This document shows, piece by piece, positions 9,226-17,825 of a stretch of 64,000 bases of DNA (the stretch's first letter is position 1; every line of letters begins with the position of its first letter). The notes beneath the pieces were generated by a model, which was given only the letters and a program-made list of their open reading frames with translations, was not told the origin of the DNA and ran no database searches. Both the position numbers and the translations under genes were made by a program. The stretch is from assembly GCA_023386315.1 (NCBI GenBank), contig JAEWJZ010000010.1:248001-312000 (forward strand). Direction: 5' to 3'. The stretch is from Bacillota bacterium (GTDB lineage Bacteria > Bacillota > Clostridia > Lachnospirales > Lachnospiraceae).

Positions 9226-11481
9226 TCATTCTGAAGGCTGGGTATCCTGGGCCGCCTGGGTATCTGCAGAACCATCTCCTGCATCGCCTGGAAGAGCTGC
9301 CGGTAAATCCGTATCTCCGCCGCCTTCCCGGTTTACGTATTCTTCATCCGGATTTAAATATTCTTCCGGTACCGTTTCCCCGTTTTCCATAGTAGGTACT
9401 TCTTTTGAAGGCTGCCCCGCAGTTGTCTCCGCCTCAGCCTCTCCGCTTTCAGAAGATGCCTGTGTTTCATTTGTAATGCCTTCCTGCTGCGGAAGTGTGG
9501 CAGCATCTTCAGACGATAGTGTTCCTCCCTCTTCTGTATCCGGGAATATATTTAAATAAGGAAGAATCTCAGTCATAATCTTCTGGAAAATCTGGCTGGC
9601 ATAGGTACTGTGAGGCTGATCCTCTACATGAGGTTCATCAACAACCACATAAACCAGCACCTGGGGATTATCCGAAGGAGCGTATCCGCAGAAAGATACG
9701 ACGTAGTTTGTTTTATCACGGGGAATTTTCTCTGCAGTTCCTGTTTTACCGGCAACCTTATATCCGGCAATTCTGGCAGCACCGCCTGTTCCCCCTTCTG
9801 CATTGACTGTCTTAAACAAAGCCTCATTAATGAATTTGGTTGTGGACTCAGAAACAGTTTCCCGCACCAGTACAGGATCTACCTTCTTCATGACTGATCC
9901 CTGTTCATTTAAAATCTGCTTTACTACATGGGGTTCGTAGTAAGAGCCGCCGTTTATGACTGAGCAGTAAGCTGCTGCCATCTGAATCATGGTACAGTTA
10001 AAGTTCTGTCCGAAAGAGTTGGTTGCAAGGTCTGTGGGACCGGCTGTATCGGCAGTATACATAACTGTTTTATTATCCGCTTCTCCCGGCAGATCAATCC
10101 CAGTCTTGGATCCAAATCCAAATATCTGCTGGTATTTATAGAATTTCTCTTTTCCCATCTGCTGGGCAATCCGCATCATAACTACGTTGCAGGACTTCAT
10201 CAGACCTTCTTCCACAGTAATGAGTCCGTGTCCGTATCTGCTGACACAGTTGATTTTATGTCCGCCCACTTCAAGAAACTTATTGCATTCATACGTTTCT
10301 TTTCCGGTTATGGCACCTTCTTCTAACGCTGCGGAAACTGTGAATATCTTTTCTGTGGACCCCGGTTCATAGCCATCACTGATGCAGAAATTCCGCCAGG
10401 TCTGGTTCCATGCCACCTGTGTGCCCAGGGATACGATTTCTTCATCAGAATAATGCTGGGATACCGTCTCCGGAGTGAGCGGCTGCGCATCCTTATTCTT
10501 CCTTTTATAATCATCCATCGCTTCCTTTACGCCCAGCTGTCTGAGAACATCTGCCGTAAACTCAGGACGTAAATCACGGGGGTTATTTAAGTCAAAACTC
10601 TTGTCATCAGACATGGCAAGAACTTCTCCGTTATTAGGGTCCATCACAACCACGCCCACCCGTTTGCTTCCTGTCTGCTGCTCCCATTCTGCAATGTACT
10701 TCTCCACAATCTTCTGTACATTCACATCAACAGTGGATACAACGGTATTGCCGTTAGAGGCCGGTTTTATTACCCGTTCCAAATTGGAATCATCATTTAA
10801 ATAACCGTATTCCCTGCCGTTGACTCCCATCAGGGTCGTATTATAATACTGTTCAATGCCTCCGGTTCCATCCATGCCGTCTCCATTGGCAAATCCAACA
10901 ACCTTGCTTGCCAGAGAATTATACGGGTATACTCTCTTGTATTCATCTTCAAACCAGATCCCTTTTATGGCTTTCTGGGTTTTCTTTAATTCTTCCGCTT
11001 TTTCTGTTTTATATTTTTCGTATTTATCCTTGTCATCATAGGTCAGCTGCTTTGCATAACGGACATACTGCTTGTCTTTTTTCTCCTGAATGAGATTCAT
11101 AATTTCAGTCCGGTCATATCCAAAGCACTCCGTTAACGCATTGACTGTGGGTTCTAAATAGGAATCCGGATCCGTCATGATCTGCCTGGGATCAAGAATT
11201 AAATTATACACCTTTTCACTGGTTGCCAGATAGGTGCCGTTTCGATCCAGCACATCCCCTCTCTTAAAGGGGATTACTCTGCTGTCATACTCCTGCTGGG
11301 ACAGCACAATCTGGTTATAATCTTCTTTTTTCTTCGTCATCAGGTTATAAAGGACCATAACCAATGCAAACAAAGCCAGCGTAATTACCAAAACCGTAAT
11401 CGCCAGCTTTTCCTGCATGTAACGAGGAAATACTTTACTTCTTTTGCTCCTGTTTTTATTATTGTTTCGGAATGTCCTCAT
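9226..11481 (-). CDS. Class B penicillin-binding protein (FtsI/PBP2B-like)
   Basis: Septal-type transpeptidase of 751 residues. It has a basic N-terminus, one membrane segment at about 27-47, the dimerisation domain (FKRGDVLDRNGTYLA at about 72), and the active-site motifs SxxK at 375-378 (STEK), SxN at 430-432 (SCN) and KTG at 579-581. From about residue 660 it carries a roughly 90-residue acidic, Ser/Thr/Gln-rich tail with no recognisable fold and no PASTA repeat. It starts inside the end of the ftsL-like gene (23-bp overlap); its RBS is weak (AAGG), so coupling is likely. Position next to ftsL suggests the divisome PBP. Confidence 0.92.
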   Translation of the reverse strand: MRTFRNNNKNRSKRSKVFPRYMQEKLAITVLVITLALFALVMVLYNLMTKKKEDYNQIVLSQQEYDSRVIPFKRGDVLDRNGTYLATSEKVYNLILDPRQIMTDPDSYLEPTVNALTECFGYDRTEIMNLIQEKKDKQYVRYAKQLTYDDKDKYEKYKTEKAEELKKTQKAIKGIWFEDEYKRVYPYNSLASKVVGFANGDGMDGTGGIEQYYNTTLMGVNGREYGYLNDDSNLERVIKPASNGNTVVSTVDVNVQKIVEKYIAEWEQQTGSKRVGVVVMDPNNGEVLAMSDDKSFDLNNPRDLRPEFTADVLRQLGVKEAMDDYKRKNKDAQPLTPETVSQHYSDEEIVSLGTQVAWNQTWRNFCISDGYEPGSTEKIFTVSAALEEGAITGKETYECNKFLEVGGHKINCVSRYGHGLITVEEGLMKSCNVVMMRIAQQMGKEKFYKYQQIFGFGSKTGIDLPGEADNKTVMYTADTAGPTDLATNSFGQNFNCTMIQMAAAYCSVINGGSYYEPHVVKQILNEQGSVMKKVDPVLVRETVSESTTKFINEALFKTVNAEGGTGGAARIAGYKVAGKTGTAEKIPRDKTNYVVSFCGYAPSDNPQVLVYVVVDEPHVEDQPHSTYASQIFQKIMTEILPYLNIFPDTEEGGTLSSEDAATLPQQEGITNETQASSESGEAEAETTAGQPSKEVPTMENGETVPEEYLNPDEEYVNREGGGDTDLPAALPGDAGDGSADTQAAQDTQPSE

Positions 11482-11938
11482 TCTGCCTTACATACTCACT
11501 TTCCGTTTTATCATAGTGAAGGATCTGGTCTTTATTCGCATAGACCATACCCAGTTCCTCAGTGGCAACTTTATACACATGATCAAGATCAACGGAAGTG
11601 TTAATGTTCATTTCCAATGCATCGTTTTCTGTTTTCAGTTTTTCCAGCTGTCCTTCCCGGGTTTCGATTTCATGAATGCTGGCAGTGATTGAGGACTGCA
11701 GATGCAAATAGTTCACACACAAACAAAGGGTAATGACTGCAGCAATCGTCAGCATAATTACATAAGGCAAATCCATCTGTAATGCTTTCTCGCGGTTCCG
11801 TCTGACGTGGTGAGGCACGGGACGGCGAATTTCATCCGGCGTAGAATCCGGTCTTCTGACCGGCATGGTTTTACGGACAGTATTCCCCTGCACATAGGCA
11901 GAGTTCCCATAGGAATGCACATTTCTTCTTGCAGCCAC
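11459..11938 (-). CDS. ftsL: FtsL-like cell division protein
   Basis: Small bitopic protein of 159 residues. It has an N-terminal cytoplasmic stretch of about 55 residues rich in Arg, a single membrane segment (about 56-76), then a coiled coil with regular hydrophobic spacing (HEIETREGQLEKLKTENDAL) and a VYKVATEELGMVYA region as in FtsL/DivIC proteins. The start is GTG, with GGGAGG eight bases upstream. Lying between rsmH and the PBP is the classical ftsL position. Sequence identity in this family is low, so the name depends on topology and context. Confidence 0.85.
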   Translation of the reverse strand: MAARRNVHSYGNSAYVQGNTVRKTMPVRRPDSTPDEIRRPVPHHVRRNREKALQMDLPYVIMLTIAAVITLCLCVNYLHLQSSITASIHEIETREGQLEKLKTENDALEMNINTSVDLDHVYKVATEELGMVYANKDQILHYDKTESEYVRQNEDIPKQ

Positions 11939-11955
11939 TCTTTTTTCCTCCCTTA

Positions 11956-12894
11956 TTAGATTCGTTCAAACACGCGAAGCTTTGAACTCTTTGAGCGTTT
12001 GTTTTCTGATATTTCTTCTTCTGACGGTAAAATCGGCTTTCTTGTTACAACCTTTCCCATACTTTTTCTCCCGCAGACACAGACAGGAAAGTTAGGCGGG
12101 CAGATACAGGGATCTTCATTGTCCTTAAACCTTGTCTTTACAATGCGGTCTTCCAGAGAGTGGAAGGTGATGATGGAAAGCCTTCCCCCCGGATTTAAAA
12201 GTCCGATCATGGTATCAAGAGAGTTCTTTAATACGTCCAGTTCGTGATTCAGTTCGATTCTGATTGCCTGAAAGGTCCGCTTTGACGGGTGGCCTCCAAC
12301 AGCCCTTATCTTTGCAGGAATTGCCCCTTTAATGATTTCCGACAGCTCTCCCGCAGTTTCGATGGGTTTTGTCTCCCTGGCCCTTACAATGTGTTTTGCA
12401 ATATTCTTAGCAAACTTGTCCTCTCCGTAATCCCGTATAATCCGGTATAAATCAAATTCGCTGTATTGATTGATAATATCGGCGGCAGTCTGCGGGTTTC
12501 TCTGGTCCATTCTCATATCTAAAGGAGCATCCTCTTCCCGATAGGTAAACCCTCTCTCCGGCACATCCAGCTGATAGGAGGAAACTCCCAGATCCAGATA
12601 AATTCCATCCACCTTTTCGATTCCCAGTTCCGCTAAAACTCCATGTATATTTTCGTAATTGCTCCTGACCACGGTCACCTTATCTTTATATTCTTTCAGC
12701 CGCTCTGTTGCTGCAGCAATGGCATCCGAGTCCTGGTCAATTCCGATTAATCTTCCGTGTTCCCCCAGGCGTCTGCATACTTCCAAAGCATGTCCGCCGC
12801 CTCCTAAGGTTCCATCAACATAAATCCCATCCGGTTTCATATTCAGGCTGTCAATGGTTTCGTAAAGCAGCACCGATTTGTGTTCAAACATCAT
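11956..12894 (-). CDS. rsmH: 16S rRNA (cytosine(1402)-N(4))-methyltransferase
   Basis: SAM-dependent enzyme that methylates N4 of C1402 in the 16S rRNA decoding centre. The 312-residue protein has [11 protein letters not shown] (SAM-binding glycine loop), [22 protein letters not shown], and the C-terminal [12 protein letters not shown] and [14 protein letters not shown] typical of RsmH (MraW). The first ATG overlaps the mraZ stop (ATGA), and the second gene of the cluster is always this one in dcw operons. No oddities seen. Confidence 0.98.
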   Translation of the reverse strand: MMFEHKSVLLYETIDSLNMKPDGIYVDGTLGGGGHALEVCRRLGEHGRLIGIDQDSDAIAAATERLKEYKDKVTVVRSNYENIHGVLAELGIEKVDGIYLDLGVSSYQLDVPERGFTYREEDAPLDMRMDQRNPQTAADIINQYSEFDLYRIIRDYGEDKFAKNIAKHIVRARETKPIETAGELSEIIKGAIPAKIRAVGGHPSKRTFQAIRIELNHELDVLKNSLDTMIGLLNPGGRLSIITFHSLEDRIVKTRFKDNEDPCICPPNFPVCVCGRKSMGKVVTRKPILPSEEEISENKRSKSSKLRVFERI

Positions 12895-13316
12895 ATACCT
12901 AGTCCTTCCATAGCTTCTGCGATTTCTTCCATATCATCATAGGTATTGGCTGCTGTCCATGCATCCTTGCTCCAGATCTCTATCCTGCTTCCAACTCCTA
13001 CTAAAACTGCGTCCTTATCGATTCCGGCATGTTCTCTTAATACTGCCGGAAGCAGAATTCTTCCCTGCTTGTCCACTTCACAGGAACTTGCTCCTGCCAG
13101 AAAAAATCTGGAAAACTTTCTGGCGTTGGTGTTGGTTAGCGGCAGGCTTTTTAACTTTTCTTCCAGAGCGCTCCACTCGTTATTGTCATACACAAATAAA
13201 CAGCCGTCCAAGCCCTTCGTCACGACGAATTCTTCTCCTAGCTGCTCTCTGAATTTGGATGGGACAATAAGACGTCCCTTCGCATCGACCGTATGATTGT
13301 ATTCGCCCATGAACAT
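12891..13316 (-). CDS. mraZ: Transcriptional regulator MraZ
   Basis: AbrB-like DNA-binding protein that regulates the division cluster it heads. The 141-residue form starting [19 protein letters not shown] contains two SpoVT/AbrB-type repeats, each with a DAKGR or DKQGR signature ([14 protein letters not shown] and [14 protein letters not shown]). ATG 13316 is chosen because AGGTGA lies six bases upstream, and because the 49 codons further upstream in the same frame are occupied by MraZ boxes and promoter. It overlaps rsmH by four bases. Confidence 0.96.
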   Translation of the reverse strand: MFMGEYNHTVDAKGRLIVPSKFREQLGEEFVVTKGLDGCLFVYDNNEWSALEEKLKSLPLTNTNARKFSRFFLAGASSCEVDKQGRILLPAVLREHAGIDKDAVLVGVGSRIEIWSKDAWTAANTYDDMEEIAEAMEGLGI

Positions 13317-13355
13317 ACTAATCACCTGCTTGTACTTCGGTTTGGGGAAAATCAA

Positions 13356-13403
13356 ACCACTTCTCCCCCATTTTCTACCACTTCGTACCACTTTCCACCA
13401 CTT
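13356..13403 (-). promoter_or_regulatory. MraZ-box array upstream of mraZ
   Basis: Four perfect AAGTGGT boxes (13403-13397, 13393-13387, 13383-13377, 13362-13356 on the minus strand) and one degenerate box (13373-13367, AAATGGG) occur with a 10-bp period, once 11. This matches the known MraZ target, direct repeats of (A)AAGTGG with three-base spacers. The array lies just downstream of the predicted start point, which suggests autorepression by roadblock. This is read directly; binding is inferred from family knowledge. Confidence 0.88.
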
Positions 13404-13411
13404 GTACTCTA

Positions 13412-13440
13412 ATTCTAGTACATTTGATTCAAAAACGCAA
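13412..13440 (-). promoter_or_regulatory. Predicted promoter of the division cluster (mraZ)
   Basis: -35 TTGCGT (13440-13435), 17-bp spacer, -10 TAGAAT (13417-13412). Transcription would begin near 13405, immediately before the MraZ boxes. Confidence 0.72.
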
Positions 13441-13523
13441 GGATAATTTCGAATAATTTTCAATTTAATTTGGCTTATTTACTGGGGTTGATGGTATTTT
13501 TCCAATATTTTCCATTAACAGAC

Positions 13524-13582
13524 AAAAATGGTAATTACCAGAACCACTGCTTTCATACAGGGTTATGGTAATTACCATTTTT
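13524..13582. repeat. Paired TGGTAATTACCA palindromes
   Basis: The 342-bp stretch between the mraZ promoter and the Spo0E-like gene holds no other gene. Two copies of the 12-bp perfect palindrome TGGTAATTACCA (13529-13540 and 13566-13577) are embedded in 17-bp inverted arms with outer A5 and T5 tracts, separated by 25 bp. They could be twin operator sites, GntR-like in symmetry, or an AT-rich bidirectional terminator. No second function is visible in 13583-13677. Confidence 0.6.
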
Positions 13583-13677
13583 AATTACAAACCGATCTTA
13601 TGCTGATTTTTGCTATATTTTCCCGTAACTTTTTTTATATTGACGGTGGAGATTCCACTGCATTCTAGCCGGAAGCC

Positions 13678-13716
13678 AAAAAAGAACAGGATATGTATCT
13701 CTACACATTCTGTTCT
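13678..13716 (-). terminator. Terminator after the lgt-spo0E-like unit
   Basis: On the minus strand AGAACAG pairs with CTGTTCT, with an inner ATGTGT/ATACAT stem, and is followed by TTTTTT. Confidence 0.8.
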
Positions 13717-13758
13717 CCAAAAACACTCGATTTAAACCATTTGCTTTCGCTTAGCCTG

Positions 13759-13911
13759 TTAATAACCTGCTTCAATATATTGTTCAATTAATTTATCCAA
13801 CTCCACGCTTCTAAGATAAATCACTTCTCCATCTTCGTGATCAATGCTTGTATTTAATCTTTCCCTTGCAACTTCGATATTCTGTATTAACTCTTCTTTT
13901 GACATTATCAT
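13759..13911 (-). CDS. Spo0E-like aspartyl-phosphate phosphatase (small protein)
   Basis: A 50-residue protein. The family consists of small helical hairpins that dephosphorylate Spo0A-P and so delay sporulation. The evidence is the family motif SVELDKLIEQY at 35-45 (consensus SxxLD, with the catalytic Asp), preceded by a helix with ARERL at 15-19. Two ATGs are in frame (13911 and 13905). AAAGGAG lies nine bases before the first, which begins one base after the lgt stop, so it is co-expressed with lgt. A terminator follows 43 bp downstream. Substrate is inferred from family membership only. Confidence 0.82.
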   Translation of the reverse strand: MIMSKEELIQNIEVARERLNTSIDHEDGEVIYLRSVELDKLIEQYIEAGY

Positions 13912-13912
13912 A

Positions 13913-14791
13913 TCATGATTCTCCTTTGCTCTTTATTCGTATCTGTCTGTGTTTGCAGAAGAGCACAAGAGTAGATATCACTACCAAAATCAATGACAGC
14001 GCCTGAGACACCGGTATGCCAGTACTAAAAAAGATCAGCTGATCCGTACGGAGTCCTTCTATCCATACTCGTCCCAATCCATAGCCCAGCAGGTAGATCA
14101 GAAGCATCTCCCCATCGAATTTTTTATGTTTCCGATACCATAACATAAAAATCAGAACACATAAATTCCAGACTGATTCATAAAGGAATGTGGGGTGAAC
14201 CTGAATAAACTCCACACCATCTTTTATAATCAAATGGTTTAACAACTCCTTAGATATCATATTCTCATTAACAAGCGCCCTTCTGATTCTCATAGCAAAC
14301 AGGCCGTCTGTATATCCGCCGAATGCCTCGCAATTAAAGAAGTTTCCCCATCTTCCTATAATTTGCCCGGTAATCAGTCCTAAGCAACCAGTGTCCGCCA
14401 AAGAAAAGAAGGAAAGTTTCTTCACTCTGGTGTAAACCGTGAGGGTGATGACAGCTCCTATGACGCCACCGTAGATTGCCAGCCCTCCTGCCCTGAGATT
14501 AAATATCTGAATCAGATCGTCTTTATAATTAGCCCAGTCAAAAATCACATAATAAATCCGGGCCCCCATAATAGATATAATGATTGCATACAGTGCAAAA
14601 TCCAGATATATATCCGGGTCCTGCCCTCTGCGCTTTGCATCGCGTGCCGCAATCCAAAGACCTGTCAAGATTCCAATCCCAATGATAATACCGTAAAATG
14701 CAATGCGGAATCCAAATATCGAGATACTGTTTTGCAGATGGTCAATGGTAATTCCCAAATGCACAAAACTAATATCTGCCGTATTTGCCAT
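13913..14791 (-). CDS. lgt: Prolipoprotein diacylglyceryl transferase
   Basis: Membrane enzyme that transfers diacylglycerol from phosphatidylglycerol to the lipobox cysteine of prelipoproteins. The 292-residue protein has seven or so membrane segments and the Lgt signature GRWGNFFNCEAFGG, plus LRAGGLAIYGGVIGA and HPTFLYES. The start ATG follows AAAGGAG at good spacing. It is the first gene of a two-gene unit with the Spo0E-like peptide and has its own promoter, divergent from ychF. The substrate-type lipoprotein at 44.5 kb would be one client. Confidence 0.97.
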   Translation of the reverse strand: MANTADISFVHLGITIDHLQNSISIFGFRIAFYGIIIGIGILTGLWIAARDAKRRGQDPDIYLDFALYAIIISIMGARIYYVIFDWANYKDDLIQIFNLRAGGLAIYGGVIGAVITLTVYTRVKKLSFFSLADTGCLGLITGQIIGRWGNFFNCEAFGGYTDGLFAMRIRRALVNENMISKELLNHLIIKDGVEFIQVHPTFLYESVWNLCVLIFMLWYRKHKKFDGEMLLIYLLGYGLGRVWIEGLRTDQLIFFSTGIPVSQALSLILVVISTLVLFCKHRQIRIKSKGES

Positions 14792-14818
14792 TCGTCTTCT
14801 CCTTTCGATGTTTTCTTT

Positions 14819-14847
14819 ATTTTACCCCGCTAAAACACAAAAATCAA
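14819..14847 (-). promoter_or_regulatory. Predicted lgt promoter
   Basis: -35 TTGATT (14847-14842), 17-bp spacer, -10 TAAAAT (14824-14819). Confidence 0.6.
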
Positions 14848-14997
14848 ACATATTCGCCCGACATATTCAACTATATTTCGACAAGAGCTTTGATCTTTTT
14901 GTTTTTCTCTTTTATTTTTATGGATAATATGATATTCTATATTAGTTGCAGATAAAAATCAACCATGAATATAAACAATATTAGGAAGGTATTTGAT

Positions 14998-16095
14998 ATG
15001 AAATTAGGTATTGTCGGCTTGCCGAACGTAGGGAAAAGTACTCTGTTTAATTCACTCACAAAGGCTGGAGCAGAGTCTGCCAACTATCCTTTCTGTACCA
15101 TTGATCCAAACGTAGGAGTTGTTCCTGTTCCGGATGTACGGTTAGGACAGCTGGCCGCATTGTATGATTCCGCCAAAATTACACCTGCAGTCATTGAATT
15201 CGTTGACATCGCAGGTCTTGTAAAAGGTGCCTCCAAAGGAGAAGGTCTGGGTAACCAGTTTCTTTCCAACATCCGCGAAGTTGATGCCATTGTCCATGTG
15301 GTCCGCTGCTTTGAGGACCCCAATGTCATTCACGTGGATGGAAGCGTAGATCCGCTCCGGGATATTGAAACCATTGATTTAGAGCTTATTTTTTCCGATC
15401 TTGATATCCTGGACCGCAGAATTGCCAAAACAACCAAAGGCGCCATGAATGATAAATCTCTTGCAAAGGAATTAGCTGTCTTAAAGAAAATCAAAGCACA
15501 CCTGGAAGACGGTAATCTTGCCAGAAGCATGGAAACGGATGACGAGGATGAGGCTGAGTTTATATCCACCCTTAATCTTCTTACTTATAAGCCTGTTATT
15601 TTTGCTGCTAACGTCTGTGAGGACGACCTTGCCGATGATGGAGCTTCTAATGCTTATGTAGAAAAGGTCCGCTCTTTTGCAAAGGATAACAGCAGTGAGG
15701 TTTTTGTTATCTGCGCTCAGATTGAACAGGAAATTGCAGAGCTGGAAGAAGACGAAAAAAAGATGTTCCTGGAAGATTTAGGACTTACGGAATCCGGTCT
15801 GGAAAAGCTGATTGCTGCCAGCTACCACTTGCTGGGTCTTATCAGTTACTTAACCGCCGGTCCGACTGAAACCAGAGCATGGACCATAAAAGAAGGCACA
15901 AAGGCACCTGGAGCTGCTGGGAAAATCCACTCTGATTTCGAACGCGGGTTTATCCGTGCAGAAGTTGTCAATTATCAGGATCTGCTGGACTGCAAAACTT
16001 ACAATGCTGCCAAGGAAAAAGGTCTGGTACGGTTAGAAGGAAAAGAATATGTGGTAAAAGACGGAGATGTAATTTTATTCCGTTTCAATGTATAA
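14998..16095 (+). CDS. ychF: Redox-regulated ATPase YchF
   Basis: Obg-family P-loop protein that prefers ATP and associates with ribosomes. The 365-residue form starts [15 protein letters not shown], a G1 motif at the very N-terminus as in all YchF proteins. It has [17 protein letters not shown] (G3 region), a coiled insertion, and the C-terminal TGS domain ([19 protein letters not shown]). ATG 14998 has AGGAAGG eight bases upstream; the upstream ATG at 14965 would add 11 residues of no family similarity. Single gene with its own terminator. Confidence 0.97.
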   Translation: MKLGIVGLPNVGKSTLFNSLTKAGAESANYPFCTIDPNVGVVPVPDVRLGQLAALYDSAKITPAVIEFVDIAGLVKGASKGEGLGNQFLSNIREVDAIVHVVRCFEDPNVIHVDGSVDPLRDIETIDLELIFSDLDILDRRIAKTTKGAMNDKSLAKELAVLKKIKAHLEDGNLARSMETDDEDEAEFISTLNLLTYKPVIFAANVCEDDLADDGASNAYVEKVRSFAKDNSSEVFVICAQIEQEIAELEEDEKKMFLEDLGLTESGLEKLIAASYHLLGLISYLTAGPTETRAWTIKEGTKAPGAAGKIHSDFERGFIRAEVVNYQDLLDCKTYNAAKEKGLVRLEGKEYVVKDGDVILFRFNV

Positions 16096-16106
16096 AAATG
16101 CTGCAT

Positions 16107-16133
16107 CCGCCGGTCATTGCCGGCGGTATTTTT
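16107..16133 (+). terminator. Terminator after ychF
   Basis: CCGCCGG (16107-16113) pairs with CCGGCGG (16120-16126), followed by TATTTTT. Confidence 0.82.
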
Positions 16134-16173
16134 ATGCAGATTCTGATAAATTTTGTCAAAAAGTCAATTGCAC

Positions 16174-16201
16174 TTGTAAACTCCTTTTCTTATGTTATAA
16201 T
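16174..16201 (+). promoter_or_regulatory. Predicted promoter of the FNT-family gene
   Basis: -35 TTGTAA (16174-16179), 16-bp spacer, -10 TATAAT (16196-16201). Confidence 0.55.
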
Positions 16202-16270
16202 ATGACATGGCTCTGAAAAGACAGATATACAGTAAAAACATAACAGAATAAAAAGGGAGTTGCCGCACAG

Positions 16271-16900
16271 ATGAAAACATTTATAAAAGCAGTTATTGCA
16301 GGGATCGCAATCAGCATGGGAGGCGTTATCTATTTAACCCTGGAGAACCACATAGCAGGTTCTTTCTTATTTACCATCGGGTTATTTACCATATATACGT
16401 TTGGTTTCTACCTGTTTACCGGGAAGGTATGCTACATTATAGAGGAAAAGCCGTCTTATCTTCTAACTGTTCTTTTGGTGTACATAGGTAATTTTGCAGG
16501 AACCACAGGGACAGGGGCAATATTCAGGCACACAAAGCTCGCCAGATTAACCGCCCACGCCTCTGAAATTGTCAGTCTGAAGCTTTCGGACACACTGTTC
16601 AGCACCTTTGTCATGGCCATGATGTGCGGCGTTATGATGTGCATTGCAGTGGCAGGCTTTCAGACCATTCGGGACGGAATCGGTAAATACTTTGCCCTGG
16701 TTCTTCCTGTCATGGTATTTATTCTATCCGGATACGAGCACAGCATCGCGGATATGTTTTATTTCACCATGGCAGGTGCCTGGAGTGCAAAGGCCTTCTT
16801 ATATATCCTGGTGATTTCTGCCGGGAACTTAACAGGAGGCTGTCTCATTCCCATGGCAAAGAAGTATTTAAAAGAAGAGGCATTGCCTGTCCATTCCTGA
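16271..16900 (+). CDS. Formate/nitrite transporter (FNT) family protein
   Basis: Small polytopic membrane protein of 209 residues with six hydrophobic segments. The pair GYEHSIADMFYF (about 155-166) and SAGNLTGGCLIP (about 185-196) corresponds to the FocA/NirC family motifs near the conserved pore histidine, and the N-terminal GIAISMGGVIYL also fits. It is shorter than FocA (about 280 residues), as are several clostridial members. The substrate (formate, nitrite, hydrosulfide, acetate or other small anion) cannot be told. Own promoter; shares a bidirectional terminator with the convergent oxidoreductase genes. Confidence 0.82.
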   Translation: MKTFIKAVIAGIAISMGGVIYLTLENHIAGSFLFTIGLFTIYTFGFYLFTGKVCYIIEEKPSYLLTVLLVYIGNFAGTTGTGAIFRHTKLARLTAHASEIVSLKLSDTLFSTFVMAMMCGVMMCIAVAGFQTIRDGIGKYFALVLPVMVFILSGYEHSIADMFYFTMAGAWSAKAFLYILVISAGNLTGGCLIPMAKKYLKEEALPVHS

Positions 16901-16923
16901 CAGCATCACCTTCCTTTTCGCAT

Positions 16924-16967
16924 AAATCAGGGCAGGAATCCTTTCGTATGGATTCCTGCCCTGATTT
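16924..16967. terminator. Bidirectional terminator between convergent genes
   Basis: An 18-bp perfect inverted repeat (16924-16941 and 16950-16967, 8-base loop) with an A-rich and a T-rich flank serves both the FNT gene and the oxidoreductase genes. Confidence 0.85.
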
Positions 16968-16979
16968 TACAGTTTCACA

Positions 16980-17825
16980 TTATATAAAGCTGTCAATGAG
17001 GTTTCTAAGCACTCTATCCTCTGTTTTTTGTTCTATCAGCGGCCGCCCATCTTTTAAAATCCTGTTTTTTCGGTGAAACTCTGTTTTTTCTTCCCTGTAC
17101 AGGATGCCAGTGGGGATTTTTTCGGTCATTTCCATCGACATTCTAATGGCTTCCATTCGATCCGCCGGATCATAATCTTCTCCAAGAGGCATCACCATAT
17201 TTTTATAATAAGCAAAGGTATTGATTTTGTTGAAGGTGATGCAGGGTTGTAGAATATCCACAAACGCATATCCCGGATATCGGATCGCCTCCTTCATGAT
17301 GTTTACCAGCTGTTTTGAATCACCGCTGAAGCCTCTGGCAACAAATCCCGCTCCCGAAGCAATCGCAAGAAGCACCGGATTTAAGGGCGTATTTAAGTTG
17401 CCATCGGTCTGAACTCCTGTAACAAAACCTTCCCCGCTGGTGGGTGATGCCTGCCCTTTGGTCAGACCGTATATCTGATTATCATGAACAAAATGTGCGA
17501 TATTGACATTTCTTCTTATGTTATGAATAAAGTGATTTCCGCCCTCACCGTAAGAATCCCCGTCTCCGGAATTGACGATAACAGTCAGATTTTCATTTGC
17601 TATTTTTGCGGCTACTGCAGCCGGAAGTGCCCTTCCATGAAGTCCGCAGAAGCTATTGACATTTAAATACTGAGGCGTTTTTGCCGCCTGACCGATTCCT
17701 CCTGCCATCAGTACTTCATTTGGCTCTATGCCAAGCTCTTCCAACGCTGTTTTTAAGCTGTTTAATATGGAAAAATTTCCGCATCCCGGACACCATGCTG
17801 TTTCATAAGTTGTGAATTTATCCAT
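16980..17825 (-). CDS. 2-oxoacid:ferredoxin oxidoreductase, beta subunit
   Basis: Thiamine diphosphate-binding subunit of an enzyme that oxidatively decarboxylates a 2-oxoacid to its acyl-CoA, with ferredoxin as acceptor. The 281-residue protein has WCPGCG at 12-17 (iron-sulfur ligands), the ThDP motif SGDGDSYGEGGNH at about 86-98, and NQIYGLTKGQASPTS. Its ATG abuts the TAG of the alpha subunit, so the two are co-translated. The KorB/PorB distinction (2-oxoglutarate, pyruvate or branched-chain) cannot be made safely; the two-subunit layout favours a Kor-like enzyme. Confidence 0.9.
   Translation of the reverse strand: MDKFTTYETAWCPGCGNFSILNSLKTALEELGIEPNEVLMAGGIGQAAKTPQYLNVNSFCGLHGRALPAAVAAKIANENLTVIVNSGDGDSYGEGGNHFIHNIRRNVNIAHFVHDNQIYGLTKGQASPTSGEGFVTGVQTDGNLNTPLNPVLLAIASGAGFVARGFSGDSKQLVNIMKEAIRYPGYAFVDILQPCITFNKINTFAYYKNMVMPLGEDYDPADRMEAIRMSMEMTEKIPTGILYREEKTEFHRKNRILKDGRPLIEQKTEDRVLRNLIDSFI

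Noticed and set aside
9153-9284. 44-residue extension of the second PBP
   Set aside because: It overlaps the preceding PBP in another frame, and its sequence is unlike a PBP N-terminus; the RBS-supported ATG at 9152 begins right before the membrane anchor.
13317-13463. N-terminal extension of MraZ to 190 residues
   Set aside because: The added codons are made of MraZ boxes and the promoter spacer, and the family starts at MFMGEYNHT or nearby; a good RBS precedes 13316.
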